Under the pieces are notes generated by a model that worked only from the letters and a program-made list of their open reading frames with translations, searched no databases and was not told where the DNA came from. A program made the translations under genes and the position numbers. From an uncultured Bacteroidales bacterium (GTDB lineage Bacteria > Bacteroidota > Bacteroidia > Bacteroidales > UBA932), in the NCBI GenBank assembly GCA_946403855.1, contig CAMJBH010000001.1, positions 149,077-213,076 of the forward strand: a stretch of 64,000 bases of DNA. The letters are read 5' to 3'. This document shows positions 1 through 8,001 of this stretch, piece by piece (the first letter of the stretch is position 1; each line of letters begins with the position of its first letter).

Positions 1-1608
1 GTCTTCCCAGCAAGTGCTGAAAAGCTCGGTGCGCCCTCCGCAGCATTTGGAGAAACGAGTGTCGCATATCTTGCCGCCGAAGCGCAGCACCTGCCCCCAT
101 GTCTGGTCTATCGCTTTGCGGACGGTCTCCCCCACCGCAAGCGTAAGCCCTTGGTAGCGCTGGCAATGGTCGTCGGCGCAAACGTCGTAATTGCTGTGCG
201 GAACTGCAGACTCCGCCAGTTCCGGGTGGCGGCGTCCTTCCATCCGGGCCAGAGCCCAGCTGCGGGATATCACCGCATGGGCTTTGAGGAATTCCAGCGA
301 CGCCCCGGCGCTCATCTCCGAAGAAATGACGCTCAGCAGATAGTCTTCGAGCCCCAAGCGGTTGATTGCAGTCACGTTGTCGCCTTCGGCGATGAACTTC
401 AGGGATCCGGCAAACTTTTGATTCTGAGTTCTTTGCCAGTGGAAGTCGATGCCGATGGGAACGTTGTACAAAATAAAGGTGGGCTCGGCGAACAGCGTGG
501 ACCTGGTGATGGAGTCGAAATACAGTTCATCGTACAGGGTGCCGTTGTAGTTTATTCGCCCGTCTTTGACGCTTACCTGCTGGGGACCCGCGCCGTCCGA
601 AATGATCTCAAACTCAATCTGCGGGGCCGAGAGTATTCCGATTTCAATTTCCGGCTGCCGCCTGGTGAGCCTGAAATGAATCATCTTTTCATCTTCTTCG
701 CTGATACTGACTTCGGAGAGCATCTCTTCCAGCATAGACGGGGTGGCTTTCTCGTAGTCCTCTTGCCTGGGTGCCACAAACACTCCGGCCATCTCGGCTG
801 CGCCGGGACCTATGGTCAGGTGATCGGGACCGTCGGAATAATAATGATGCGAACGCAATTCGCTGCGCATCACAACCATAAGCCTATATTCCTTCTCCGC
901 CGCCCTGTACCATGCATACAGATTGAAACGGGGCTCAAGACCCGGATCCTTCACGGGGCAGCAGTCCAGGAACTGATAGAACAGTTTGGCCAGCGACTTG
1001 GTGGTCTGCGCCTTTATGCAATATACTCCGCGTGTAAAATGAGGATAATGGTACAGCTTGGCATCTTTCACCTCTGAAAGGGCAGCATCGGGAGCGTCAA
1101 GGAACTGATCTACAGCAACTTCAAGCGGCAGTGACTTGCGCGGGACAGCCTGGAAATGAAGGTGGTCGGGAGCAGAGGCGCCGCTTTTGGGACCATTGTA
1201 ATAAACTGTATAGGTCTGGTACTTGAATGCAAAATCGAGCATATCCGGCAGATGATGCCAGATAGCTTGCGGCAGATGCTCCTCGCGGGCTATTACCAGG
1301 TGTTTGCGGAAAATAGGGAAAGGATTGATCTGTATATTGTACTTGCGGCCTTTGCGTCCCTCGAATTTCAAATGGAACTGCTCCGGCGGCCGGTTTTCCA
1401 CACACAGGAAGCAAGGGCGCGCGGCAAGTGCCGCTTCGTCTATATTGGCGGTGCTGGAGGCTATGCGCTCAGGGTTGAACTGTATTTTGGACTGCAGTCC
1501 GCCTATATTCAACGAACGGCTCTGCATGGTCTTGAGAGCCCTGAAATTCGCAGCAGCCAGAGGCCACACGGACAACTGGTCTTGAATGAATTTGTTCAGT
1601 TCATCCAT
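1..1608 (-). CDS. DUF4922 (HIT-like) plus SpoIID/LytB domain protein, partial
   Basis: An open frame starts at ATG 1608 (MDELNKF) and runs off the left edge, giving 536 codons without the stop. The N-terminal half resembles DUF4922, related to the GDP-hexose phosphorylase/HIT fold. Near residue 148 it has PDHLHFQ, the H-x-H-x-Q nucleotidyl-transfer motif. From about residue 395 it is a SpoIID/LytB domain: YLLSVISSEM near residue 428, then LKAHAVISRSWALAR, then CADDHCQRYQG and TRFSKCCGGRTE, which match the conserved blocks of SpoIID peptidoglycan-acting proteins. No signal peptide or membrane segment is visible at the N-terminus, so where the SpoIID part meets peptidoglycan is unclear. The start lies 1 nt after the Nudix stop, so the two genes are probably co-transcribed. 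Domain assignment is firm; the substrate is unknown. Confidence 0.85.
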   Translation of the reverse strand, partial: MDELNKFIQDQLSVWPLAAANFRALKTMQSRSLNIGGLQSKIQFNPERIASSTANIDEAALAARPCFLCVENRPPEQFHLKFEGRKGRKYNIQINPFPIFRKHLVIAREEHLPQAIWHHLPDMLDFAFKYQTYTVYYNGPKSGASAPDHLHFQAVPRKSLPLEVAVDQFLDAPDAALSEVKDAKLYHYPHFTRGVYCIKAQTTKSLAKLFYQFLDCCPVKDPGLEPRFNLYAWYRAAEKEYRLMVVMRSELRSHHYYSDGPDHLTIGPGAAEMAGVFVAPRQEDYEKATPSMLEEMLSEVSISEEDEKMIHFRLTRRQPEIEIGILSAPQIEFEIISDGAGPQQVSVKDGRINYNGTLYDELYFDSITRSTLFAEPTFILYNVPIGIDFHWQRTQNQKFAGSLKFIAEGDNVTAINRLGLEDYLLSVISSEMSAGASLEFLKAHAVISRSWALARMEGRRHPELAESAVPHSNYDVCADDHCQRYQGLTLAVGETVRKAIDQTWGQVLRFGGKICDTRFSKCCGGRTELFSTCWED

Positions 1609-1609
1609 A

Positions 1610-2107
1610 TCAAAGAAGAGCTAACAAACTTTGTTTGATTTTCGAGAACTCATATTCGAAGTTTGGGGTGAGCACGTCCTTCCCATAGGCGTCTTCGATT
1701 TCTTTCAGGCTCCACCACTTGCCATCGCACACCTCGTTCCCGTCGGGCTTGAGATCGAAGTTCCCCACCGTTCCAAAAGTGTTCACGAGTTCTTTTTCCG
1801 TGGGTGATTCATAAATATATGTTGCCAGCAGGACAGGATTGAAGTCATAGAACCCCAATTCTTCTCCGGCTTCCCGGAAAAGAGCCTCCTGCAGGTATTC
1901 TCCGTATGTCACATGTCCGCCGACTGCCGTATCCCAGTATAAAGGAAGGAGTGTTTTCGAAGCTGCACGCCTCTGCAGATATACCCGCCCGTACCGGTCG
2001 ATGATATGCAGGTGCACCACCGGATGGAGCAATTTGGTTCCGGAATGGCAGGATGATCTGGACGCCCTCCCGATGACCGTCCCCATAGGTTCAACCACAG
2101 GGACCAT
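1610..2107 (-). CDS. Nudix hydrolase
   Basis: This gene encodes about 165 residues with a complete Nudix box: GGHVTYGEYLQEALF followed by REAGEELGF fits GX5EX7REUXEEXGU exactly. The family hydrolyses nucleoside diphosphates linked to another group, or isomerises isopentenyl diphosphate; the substrate cannot be read from the sequence. I chose the ATG at 2107 (MVPVVEPMG) because homologues usually begin just before this block. An upstream in-frame ATG at 2170 would add 21 residues of poor quality and overlap the preceding gene by 23 nt. The stop is 1 nt before the start of the SpoIID-domain gene. It probably shares transcription with the HU-domain gene upstream. Confidence 0.85.
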   Translation of the reverse strand: MVPVVEPMGTVIGRASRSSCHSGTKLLHPVVHLHIIDRYGRVYLQRRAASKTLLPLYWDTAVGGHVTYGEYLQEALFREAGEELGFYDFNPVLLATYIYESPTEKELVNTFGTVGNFDLKPDGNEVCDGKWWSLKEIEDAYGKDVLTPNFEYEFSKIKQSLLALL

Positions 2108-2147
2108 TTCCCGGGAGCCTTTGTCGCTAGAAGCCAGCGGGGCTATA

Positions 2148-2921
2148 TTAACGGGGTAAACTAAGTCCATCTTCAGGGTAGTTGATTATTGCAAGTTCTT
2201 CCTGGTTGTAGAGTATCCGGTCTGTTGAGCCGGGAGCAAGCCGCGACACAAGCACAAATGCCAGCAGCAGTGCAAACAAGACTCCTGCGGCGCCTGCCGT
2301 CCAGGCCAGGACCCTGTTCTTGCGGCGCTTCGGGGCGGCAGTTTCGGCCGGCTGGGGCGCTTCGGCTGGTTTTGTCGGTTCGGTCGTCTCTGGCGTTGGC
2401 GTCGTTTCGACAGTTTCGGTTGCTTCGGCAGTTGTATTGGCAGTGGCCGCCTCCACTGAAGGGCCGGCAGGCAAAATATCCGGCAGAGAAATATGAACGT
2501 GAGACTTCAGCGACACGGGAGCCAACCCGCACGCCTCCGGAGAAATATCCAAATCTTCATCGGCGACGAAAAAGAGATAGTTCTCCTTTGTGGCCCTCAA
2601 ACGTCCCAGTCCCGGAAGCTCGAGCACTTTTTCTCGGCGAAGAGTGTCCGCCAAATCGCTCAAGTATGCACTGATAATGGCATCGGCCTGGCCCTCCTCA
2701 ATCTGAGGATTACTGCCTGCATAAAGAGCGGCGAGAAGCCCGTCGCTGGTCTCAGTGCCGGAAAACGTGAGCCTCCTGTAAGGCGGATTAATAGTATATC
2801 CACGGTCGGAAAAAGATGCCGGCATATCCTCGGCCACAAAGGTCCCCAGCCCCGGAAGGGCCAAGGAATCATGGTCAAGGATAAGTTCCTTAATCATTCC
2901 GGACAAAATAGACACATCCAT
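2148..2921 (-). CDS. HU/CCDC81-type domain membrane protein
   Basis: A 257-residue protein. Residues 1-95 resemble the bacterial HU-CCDC81 domains of Bacteroidota (LALPGLGTFVAED, then a second LELPGLGRL block), a DNA-binding-protein fold recruited to envelope proteins. A Thr/Glu/Pro-rich linker covers roughly residues 160-205. A single membrane helix (VLAWTAGAAGVLFALLLAF) follows a KRRKNR basic stretch near residue 210, so the HU part is predicted cytoplasmic. Relatives often carry a periplasmic SPOR domain after the helix; here only about 25 residues remain, so SPOR is absent. A strong promoter lies so close that the mRNA may be leaderless. ATG 2897 is an alternative start. The role is unknown. 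Confidence 0.75.
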   Translation of the reverse strand: MDVSILSGMIKELILDHDSLALPGLGTFVAEDMPASFSDRGYTINPPYRRLTFSGTETSDGLLAALYAGSNPQIEEGQADAIISAYLSDLADTLRREKVLELPGLGRLRATKENYLFFVADEDLDISPEACGLAPVSLKSHVHISLPDILPAGPSVEAATANTTAEATETVETTPTPETTEPTKPAEAPQPAETAAPKRRKNRVLAWTAGAAGVLFALLLAFVLVSRLAPGSTDRILYNQEELAIINYPEDGLSLPR

Positions 2922-2928
2922 AACAAGG

Positions 2929-2960
2929 CAAATTTAACAATAATCTACGATACCCACAAA
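2929..2960 (-). promoter_or_regulatory. Bacteroidota promoter for the HU-domain gene
   Basis: On the minus strand TTTG (2960-2957) is separated by 20 nt from TAAATTTG (2936-2929), matching the Bacteroidota sigma-ABfr form. Transcription should begin only a few bases before ATG 2921, which suggests a leaderless or near-leaderless message. Confidence 0.65.
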
Positions 2961-2981
2961 TCAAAAAAAACAACAAAAAAA

Positions 2982-3012
2982 TTTGCATTTCCAAAAATTC
3001 AGAGTAACTTTG
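2982..3012 (+). promoter_or_regulatory. Promoter for tRNA-Asn
   Basis: TTTG at 2982-2985, 19 nt, then TAACTTTG at 3005-3012, the Bacteroidota -33/-7 pattern. It sits about 30 nt before the mature tRNA. Confidence 0.7.
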
Positions 3013-3042
3013 CAATCCCGTTAGGAATAACGGTACAAATAT

Positions 3043-3116
3043 TCCTCCTTAGCTCAGTTGGTTAGAGCACCTGACTGTTAATCAGGGGGTCCTGGGTTCA
3101 AGTCCCCGAGGGGGAG
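3043..3116 (+). tRNA. tRNA-Asn (GTT)
   Basis: A 74-nt cloverleaf. The 7-bp acceptor (3043-3049 with 3109-3115) has one G-T pair. The anticodon stem CCTGA/TCAGG encloses the loop with GTT at 3077-3079, and the T-loop is GTTCAAGTC. The discriminator is G. CCA is not fully encoded (GCAA follows). A terminator follows directly. Confidence 0.95.
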
Positions 3117-3120
3117 CAAA

Positions 3121-3163
3121 AGCGGACAAATTGCTAAAATCAGCAGTTTGTCCGCTTTCTTTT
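3121..3163 (+). terminator. Terminator after tRNA-Asn
   Basis: A 15-nt inverted repeat with one mismatch (3121-3135 and 3142-3156) and a 6-nt loop, followed by TTTCTTTT on the plus strand. Confidence 0.85.
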
Positions 3164-3201
3164 ATGAGCGATCATTTTGCTCCGGCCAGAGTCTCATCTG
3201 G

Positions 3202-4914
3202 TCAAAGCTGTTCTGTAAGGGTGCGTGTTATCTTGTCGCAGGTGTAAACCTTCGTCTCTCCGCTGCCAGGGAACCTGGATCTCGCAACGACCTTCCAACC
3301 GCTGAGTTCAGAGGCGGGGTGGTCAAGTTTGATGTACCACCAGTTCTCGGAACGGTCCCAATGGTATTTCCAGTTGGTACGGATGCCCGGGATGTTGTCA
3401 TTTGCAAGATGGCTGTGGGCGCAATAATCATAGATACGTTTATTGGCAAAACTCATCGTGCGGGTAGTGCCTCCCTGCTCCAAAGTCACTTCCCAATCTT
3501 CGTTGCCGTCGTAGATGTGGGCCAACAAATAATAGCCGTCAGCGAAAAGGGATTCGTTCTCCCATGCATACTGACGGGACCAGTCGCCGGGTTTGTCATA
3601 GACGTCCTTGGAATCATATACACGCATCTGATCCTCGGCGTCATGGACACAGACGTACTTCCACGAGGAAAAATCATTGCCTTTGACCTGATAGACGTAG
3701 AAGCCGGCCGGAGAACTGTCGGGGCCGTACATTGAGTACCAGAAGTTACCCATCGGGACGCCATGGATGCGCTCTACTACAGGATTACCGTTCTTGGACT
3801 TGACCTTGGTGTACTTGTACGTTTCGCAGATATGGGCATGTCCCGACAGGATATACGCACTGTGGAAAGCAGCCATCTGATCGAGCATGTCTTCCCTGTG
3901 GGGAATATTCTCGAAGCCCCTTATGTGGCAATGCTCACATACGACTATCATCTTGGAAGCCTTGTCTTTAACAAATGACAGGTCCTTCATGAACCATTTC
4001 CATACATCATCCGAAAGACCGCTCTGGCCCTGCCCGGAAAGGGCTGTGCCGGAGTTCGACGGTTGCTTCTGGGAGATATAGTTGTCGAGAACGACGAAGT
4101 GGACGGCTCCGACATTGAAGGAATAGCAGACAGGTCCGAAAGTGTTTGTAAAATCGAGGCCGGTGCCCAAATCGAATCCGTCCGTTCCGCTCTGAGCGCT
4201 GTTGCCCAGACGGGCATTGTGGTCATGGTTCCCTATGACGGTGAAAAAAGGCAGCCGTTGTCCGTTCCCGCAGTCGGCACTTCCAAGAGCATCCTTGGCA
4301 TAGCCGAAAGTCTCGGGATCCTTGGCGTTGTTGATTATGTCGCCCAGACTGATGCCGAATGCAGGCCCGGCAGGGGCGTTGTCTTTGAAATACTGCCCGA
4401 TACGTGCCATGGCTCCCTTTTTGAACTGCGCAGCGGTTGCAGCATCACGAATATGAATATCCCCCAGCACGGCAAAGGAAAAAGCGGATGAAGAGGCGCT
4501 TAACTTCTTTAGCTTGAAGTCGTTTCTAATATCCGAGGCCGAAGGGTCAATCTTTCGGTAGAAGGCGGGCAGACCGGAAGATTTGTCCTGCTCTATCGCG
4601 TACCCGGCCGGGAGGCTGTAAAAGACATGCGTAGCACGAGTATCCGCTTTGGTCTGATACACACCGTTTTCGTCTGTCAGCACGTAACGGTAACCGTCAG
4701 ATACAGGAACATTCCCCAAAGGATGTCCATCGGTGTCACAGATCAAGCCGTACAAATTGTGGCCTTCCAGGATTTTCGTTCCGTTCACGACCCTGGAGTC
4801 CGTCTCCACGTCTGGTTTACCGGTCTCGGAACCTGTCTCCGAGCCCAGTACATTGTCACAAGAGCAAAGTGCCGCCAGAGCGACTACAAGGCTGAAAATA
4901 AAACGTCTGTTCAT
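3202..4914 (-). CDS. Calcineurin-like metallophosphoesterase lipoprotein
   Basis: About 570 residues. I chose ATG 4914 (MNRRFIFSLV) because a lipoprotein signal ending in ALCSC follows at once; the longer frame from 4938 would place eight charged residues in front. An N-terminal beta-sandwich (about residues 45-120: GLICDTDGHPLGNVPVSDG) is followed by the phosphoesterase core with all its metal-ligand blocks: VLGDIHIRD, GDIINN, GNHDH, CEHCHIRG and SGHAHICE. About 200 C-terminal residues match the C-terminal domain typical of this Bacteroidota subfamily. It is predicted to be membrane-anchored and to hydrolyse phosphomonoesters or diesters outside the cytoplasm; the substrate is unknown. A paralogue with the same three-part layout lies at 17839-19551. 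Confidence 0.88.
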   Translation of the reverse strand: MNRRFIFSLVVALAALCSCDNVLGSETGSETGKPDVETDSRVVNGTKILEGHNLYGLICDTDGHPLGNVPVSDGYRYVLTDENGVYQTKADTRATHVFYSLPAGYAIEQDKSSGLPAFYRKIDPSASDIRNDFKLKKLSASSSAFSFAVLGDIHIRDAATAAQFKKGAMARIGQYFKDNAPAGPAFGISLGDIINNAKDPETFGYAKDALGSADCGNGQRLPFFTVIGNHDHNARLGNSAQSGTDGFDLGTGLDFTNTFGPVCYSFNVGAVHFVVLDNYISQKQPSNSGTALSGQGQSGLSDDVWKWFMKDLSFVKDKASKMIVVCEHCHIRGFENIPHREDMLDQMAAFHSAYILSGHAHICETYKYTKVKSKNGNPVVERIHGVPMGNFWYSMYGPDSSPAGFYVYQVKGNDFSSWKYVCVHDAEDQMRVYDSKDVYDKPGDWSRQYAWENESLFADGYYLLAHIYDGNEDWEVTLEQGGTTRTMSFANKRIYDYCAHSHLANDNIPGIRTNWKYHWDRSENWWYIKLDHPASELSGWKVVARSRFPGSGETKVYTCDKITRTLTEQL

Positions 4915-4930
4915 ACTTTTAAGTTTATAA

Positions 4931-4970
4931 AAGCCCATCCCCCACCGACAGGCGGCGCTGGGATGGGCTT
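4931..4970 (-). terminator. Terminator after the small barrel gene
   Basis: An 11-bp perfect stem (4931-4941 with 4960-4970). On the minus strand it is followed by TTATAAACTT, weakly T-rich. It lies in the short gap between the barrel gene and the phosphoesterase gene. Confidence 0.6.
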
Positions 4971-4992
4971 AACTGCTACTAAGTACTAAAAA

Positions 4993-5463
4993 TTAAAAGT
5001 TGTAGTACAAGCCTGTCGATATCGTATTGTCGATGCCTAAGGTGAAGACGTTGCCGGAATTGTAGGACAACTCACCGACGTGAGCGACAAGCGAAAGTTT
5101 CTCGTTGAGCGGAAGGCTCAAGCCGGGATATATGCCTATCTCCCACACCGCGTCAACGTTCTTTGTCTTGCTGAACATGAACGAGCCGTCGGCAAATATA
5201 GACACCTTGCCTATTTTCAGGAAGTTGTAACGTGCATAAGGAGCAAATCCTATGGTATTGCCTCCGGTGAAGGCCGTCAGCTCGAGGGTAGCACCTACCG
5301 CAAACTGATCGTTGATAACATATCCAACTTCAGGTTGGAAACTGAACACCGATGACTTGGAATTGCCATTGCTTGAGAAGCCAAGGCTTCCTCCGGCATA
5401 GAACTGGGCGTGAGCCGCTGTTGCCATCATGATGGCGAACAAAACAATAAATAACTTTTTCAT
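4993..5463 (-). CDS. Small outer-membrane beta-barrel protein
   Basis: 156 residues with a signal peptide (MKKLFIVLFAIMMATAAHA, cut before QFYAGG). It has alternating amphipathic strands (GGSLGFSSNG, FQPEVGYVI, APYARYNFLKIG, STGLYYNF) and a C-terminal Phe, as expected for an eight-stranded outer-membrane barrel of the OmpA/OmpX size class. A hairpin follows the gene. It lies 18 nt downstream of the GlpT-like gene, so it may be the third member of the glycerophosphodiester operon. No ligand or enzymatic role can be assigned; it could be a porin-like or structural protein. Confidence 0.75.
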   Translation of the reverse strand: MKKLFIVLFAIMMATAAHAQFYAGGSLGFSSNGNSKSSVFSFQPEVGYVINDQFAVGATLELTAFTGGNTIGFAPYARYNFLKIGKVSIFADGSFMFSKTKNVDAVWEIGIYPGLSLPLNEKLSLVAHVGELSYNSGNVFTLGIDNTISTGLYYNF

Positions 5464-5481
5464 ATCACAAAATAATAATTA

Positions 5482-6894
5482 TCAAATCTGTTGTTGTTTA
5501 CGCTTCCAGTTGAAAATGGGAAGCAGGAATGAAATCACGGCCGATCCAAGCCAGAACCAACTTACATACGTAAAATCATGGACACCGTTTACAATGTTGT
5601 TGTCAAGCAGCAGACCGGTCACCACGTTCTGAAGGCCGGCGGCGGCATAGGAAGCCATGCCGACGATACCGAGTGCAGCACCGGTAGCCTTACGGGGCAC
5701 CAGATCCACCGCCATGAGTCCGCCAATGAAGCTGATAAGGACACCGATGGCAATTCCGAACAGCACCATGGCAAGGATGTTCACCCACTTGGCCGGACCG
5801 CCGAACAGGAACAATGCCAGGGCAATGGACTCGAGGATACCGGCTACGAAAGCGGGATACTTCCTGTCACCTTTGAACAGCACGTCGGAAAGCCACCCGG
5901 ACACCACTGTTCCTATGATTCCGAAGATAGGGTTCACGCCGATTATGGCAGCGGCTCCGGCAAGGTCGTAGCCCTTAGCTTCCTGCAGGAAGATGGTTCC
6001 CCACTCGTTGATAGCATAACGGCTCATGTACATGAATGCACTGGACAGGGCCAGAATCCACACTCCGGGGTTCTTTATGACAGCTTTCTGAAGCCGCCTG
6101 GTCTCTTTCTGAGCAGCCTGGCGGGCATCGGCAGCATTGGCGAGAATAGTCTCACGGTCCCTTTCATAGTCCTCGGCGCTCTTCTCGCCGGACAGCACTT
6201 CCACTGGAGGGAGTCCGTTGCTTTCGGTAGTATCATGCAGCAGCAGGATCACCAGCAGCACGCCCAGCGCACCGGCCAGGGCAGCGCCGAAGAAGCCCCA
6301 CTTCCAGCCGAAAGACGCGACAATGGCTCCGACGAAAATGAACGACAGGCCTTCGCCGATATTGTGCGACGAGCTGAATATGCCATAGTAGGTTCCACGG
6401 ACCTTCAGCGGGAACCAGCGGGACAGCGAAATGATGGCAGGGGGCGCGCCCATGGACTGAGCCCACCCGTTGATAGCCCAGAAGATGCAGAAGGATACAA
6501 AGAGCACAGTATTGGCAATGGTGCCGTTAAGTGCGCTGACCCCAAGGACGCCCATTATCAAGTTCATGGTGGCCGATATAATCAGACCTGTGGCCATGAA
6601 GCGCTTGATATTGGACCCGTCGGCGAGGAAGCCGTTCACCAGCTTGCCCACGGCATAGGTCCAATAAAGACATGCACCTATTATACCCAACTGAGTAGCA
6701 TTCAGCAGGCCCGCATCGATAAGCGGCTGCTTCATTACGCCCATCGAAAGACGGCAGACGTAATAGAGGGCATAGCCCAGCGTGGCGGCTATGAAAGTCT
6801 GAAGGCGCTTGCTTTTATAGACTTTATCAACCTTCTCTGCAGGGACTTTCTGAGCTGCAGGTTCACTTATTCTATAAAAATCCAGCAAGGCCAT
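5482..6894 (-). CDS. MFS organophosphate:phosphate antiporter (GlpT/UhpT-like)
   Basis: 470 residues with about 12 hydrophobic helices and a soluble central loop (about residues 210-270, rich in Glu and Arg). The N-terminal part GYALYYVCRLSMGVMKQPL resembles the OPA family (GlpT, UhpT, UhpC), whose members exchange inorganic phosphate for glycerol-3-phosphate or hexose phosphates across the inner membrane. The gene lies 3 nt downstream of a periplasmic glycerophosphodiester phosphodiesterase gene, which would produce glycerol-3-phosphate, so glycerol-3-phosphate is the best guess for its substrate. I do not assign a symbol because glucose-6-phosphate transport cannot be excluded. Confidence 0.85.
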   Translation of the reverse strand: MALLDFYRISEPAAQKVPAEKVDKVYKSKRLQTFIAATLGYALYYVCRLSMGVMKQPLIDAGLLNATQLGIIGACLYWTYAVGKLVNGFLADGSNIKRFMATGLIISATMNLIMGVLGVSALNGTIANTVLFVSFCIFWAINGWAQSMGAPPAIISLSRWFPLKVRGTYYGIFSSSHNIGEGLSFIFVGAIVASFGWKWGFFGAALAGALGVLLVILLLHDTTESNGLPPVEVLSGEKSAEDYERDRETILANAADARQAAQKETRRLQKAVIKNPGVWILALSSAFMYMSRYAINEWGTIFLQEAKGYDLAGAAAIIGVNPIFGIIGTVVSGWLSDVLFKGDRKYPAFVAGILESIALALFLFGGPAKWVNILAMVLFGIAIGVLISFIGGLMAVDLVPRKATGAALGIVGMASYAAAGLQNVVTGLLLDNNIVNGVHDFTYVSWFWLGSAVISFLLPIFNWKRKQQQI

Positions 6895-6897
6895 AGG

Positions 6898-7866
6898 TTA
6901 CAGGGTATGACGGCCCTTCTTGGTGAGCCAGTTAATTAGGAGCTCGGGACGGTCGGTCTGGATCATGGACACGCCTTTGTCGAGGTACTGCTGATACACA
7001 TCACCCGGATCTTTGGCTACGAAAGCAGCGTCGTCGTCATTACCATAGCCGCCGCACAATGAGGCCCAAATGGTGTTCACCCATATCTTGGATCCCTGGT
7101 CGAGTATCTTGCGGCAGGCATCATCGAAGGCTCCGTCGTCGTTGTTCTGCCAGCACACCTCATAGGCCAGAGGAACAACTCCCTGCTCCAGATAAGAATT
7201 GAACAGGGCGATGCCGGCGGGACGCTGGATGTCCACTATAGGCATGTACATCATATTGTGCTCATAGGCTGCTTCGTGGGCCGCCACTACCTCTATCGGC
7301 TTCTTGCCTTTTATGAGGATCTGGTCGGTCACGCCAAGCTCTTCGGTGAGCTCAAGCACCTGGTCGTAAAACTCATAACCCTGGTCCACATTGACACAGA
7401 TCCTGTCTTTGCAGCACAGAAGCGCCTCGCGCAGAGTCGGCATGCGAAGGGTATCGATAACCACATTGTGTGCCCTCTTGAGGCTCAGTTTCTTAATCTC
7501 TTCGAGCGTCAGGTCCTTCACTTTTGCGCTCTTGCCGGGTTCGTTCTTGAACACGCTGCTGAAATTGGTACAGCGGCTGACCGTAGCATCGTGGCTGAGC
7601 ACCAGCACGGAGTCGGCGGTCATCTTGAGGTCCAGCTCCATGATGTCGGCGCCCATGCGGATAATACTCTCTATGGCCGGGATGGAATTCTCGGGGAAGT
7701 TGCGCCAGTCGCCGCGGTGGCATGTAACCACGACGTATTTGGAGTTTGGATCATGAATCTGTGCTGCAATAGCTTCAGCTCGGTTTGCATACTTGGTAGT
7801 GCTGCCGGTACAAGACATAAAAACGGCAGCTACTAAAGACAGAACAAGAAATGAATGATACTTCAT
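6898..7866 (-). CDS. Glycerophosphodiester phosphodiesterase lipoprotein
   Basis: 322 residues. The lipobox AVFMSC places the acylated Cys near residue 19. The GDPD core is canonical: CHRGDWRNFPENSIPA carries the first catalytic His, Arg and Glu-Asn; MELDLKMTAD gives the E-x-D metal ligands; and VLSHDATVSRCTN gives the second His. It hydrolyses glycerophosphodiesters to glycerol-3-phosphate and an alcohol, here in the periplasm or at the membrane face. The neighbouring OPA transporter 3 nt downstream would import the product, the same logic as the glpT-glpQ pair. A -7 box TAACTTTG precedes the gene. A second GDPD domain occurs in a very different context at 42319-45636. Confidence 0.92.
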   Translation of the reverse strand: MKYHSFLVLSLVAAVFMSCTGSTTKYANRAEAIAAQIHDPNSKYVVVTCHRGDWRNFPENSIPAIESIIRMGADIMELDLKMTADSVLVLSHDATVSRCTNFSSVFKNEPGKSAKVKDLTLEEIKKLSLKRAHNVVIDTLRMPTLREALLCCKDRICVNVDQGYEFYDQVLELTEELGVTDQILIKGKKPIEVVAAHEAAYEHNMMYMPIVDIQRPAGIALFNSYLEQGVVPLAYEVCWQNNDDGAFDDACRKILDQGSKIWVNTIWASLCGGYGNDDDAAFVAKDPGDVYQQYLDKGVSMIQTDRPELLINWLTKKGRHTL

Positions 7867-7886
7867 AATAATTCAAGATTAGATTA

Positions 7887-7894
7887 CAAAGTTA
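7887..7894 (-). promoter_or_regulatory. -7 element for the GDPD-transporter operon
   Basis: TAACTTTG on the minus strand, 20 nt before ATG 7866. No well-spaced TTTG is visible; GAGC-CAT-GCTC dyad symmetry lies near the -35 region and could be an operator. Confidence 0.5.
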
Positions 7895-7934
7895 CTGTTT
7901 TTTTTAATACAATTGAGCATGGCTCATTTTTTTG

Positions 7935-7980
7935 CACATAACACGAGCCAGGGGGTGCTGCGAACGGCACCCCCTGGCTC
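7935..7980. repeat. 46-nt hairpin direct repeat, copy 1
   Basis: Identical over all 46 nt to 8814-8859. Positions 7945-7980 fold into a perfect 14-bp stem with an 8-nt loop. It lies 21 nt after the stop of the AT-rich lipoprotein gene and could also stop its transcription, though no T-run follows on either strand. Confidence 0.95.
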
Positions 7981-8001
7981 AACAACAGATTCTGTCCTAC
8001 A

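Noticed and set aside
151..1638. Two plus-strand open frames near the left edge
   Set aside because: The minus strand here reads as a continuous DUF4922-SpoIID protein with conserved motifs in both halves, so the plus frames are shadows.
5578..6939. A 453-codon open frame on the plus strand
   Set aside because: It is antisense to the GlpT-like transporter; the translation is His/Gln/Gly-rich with no membrane or enzyme pattern.
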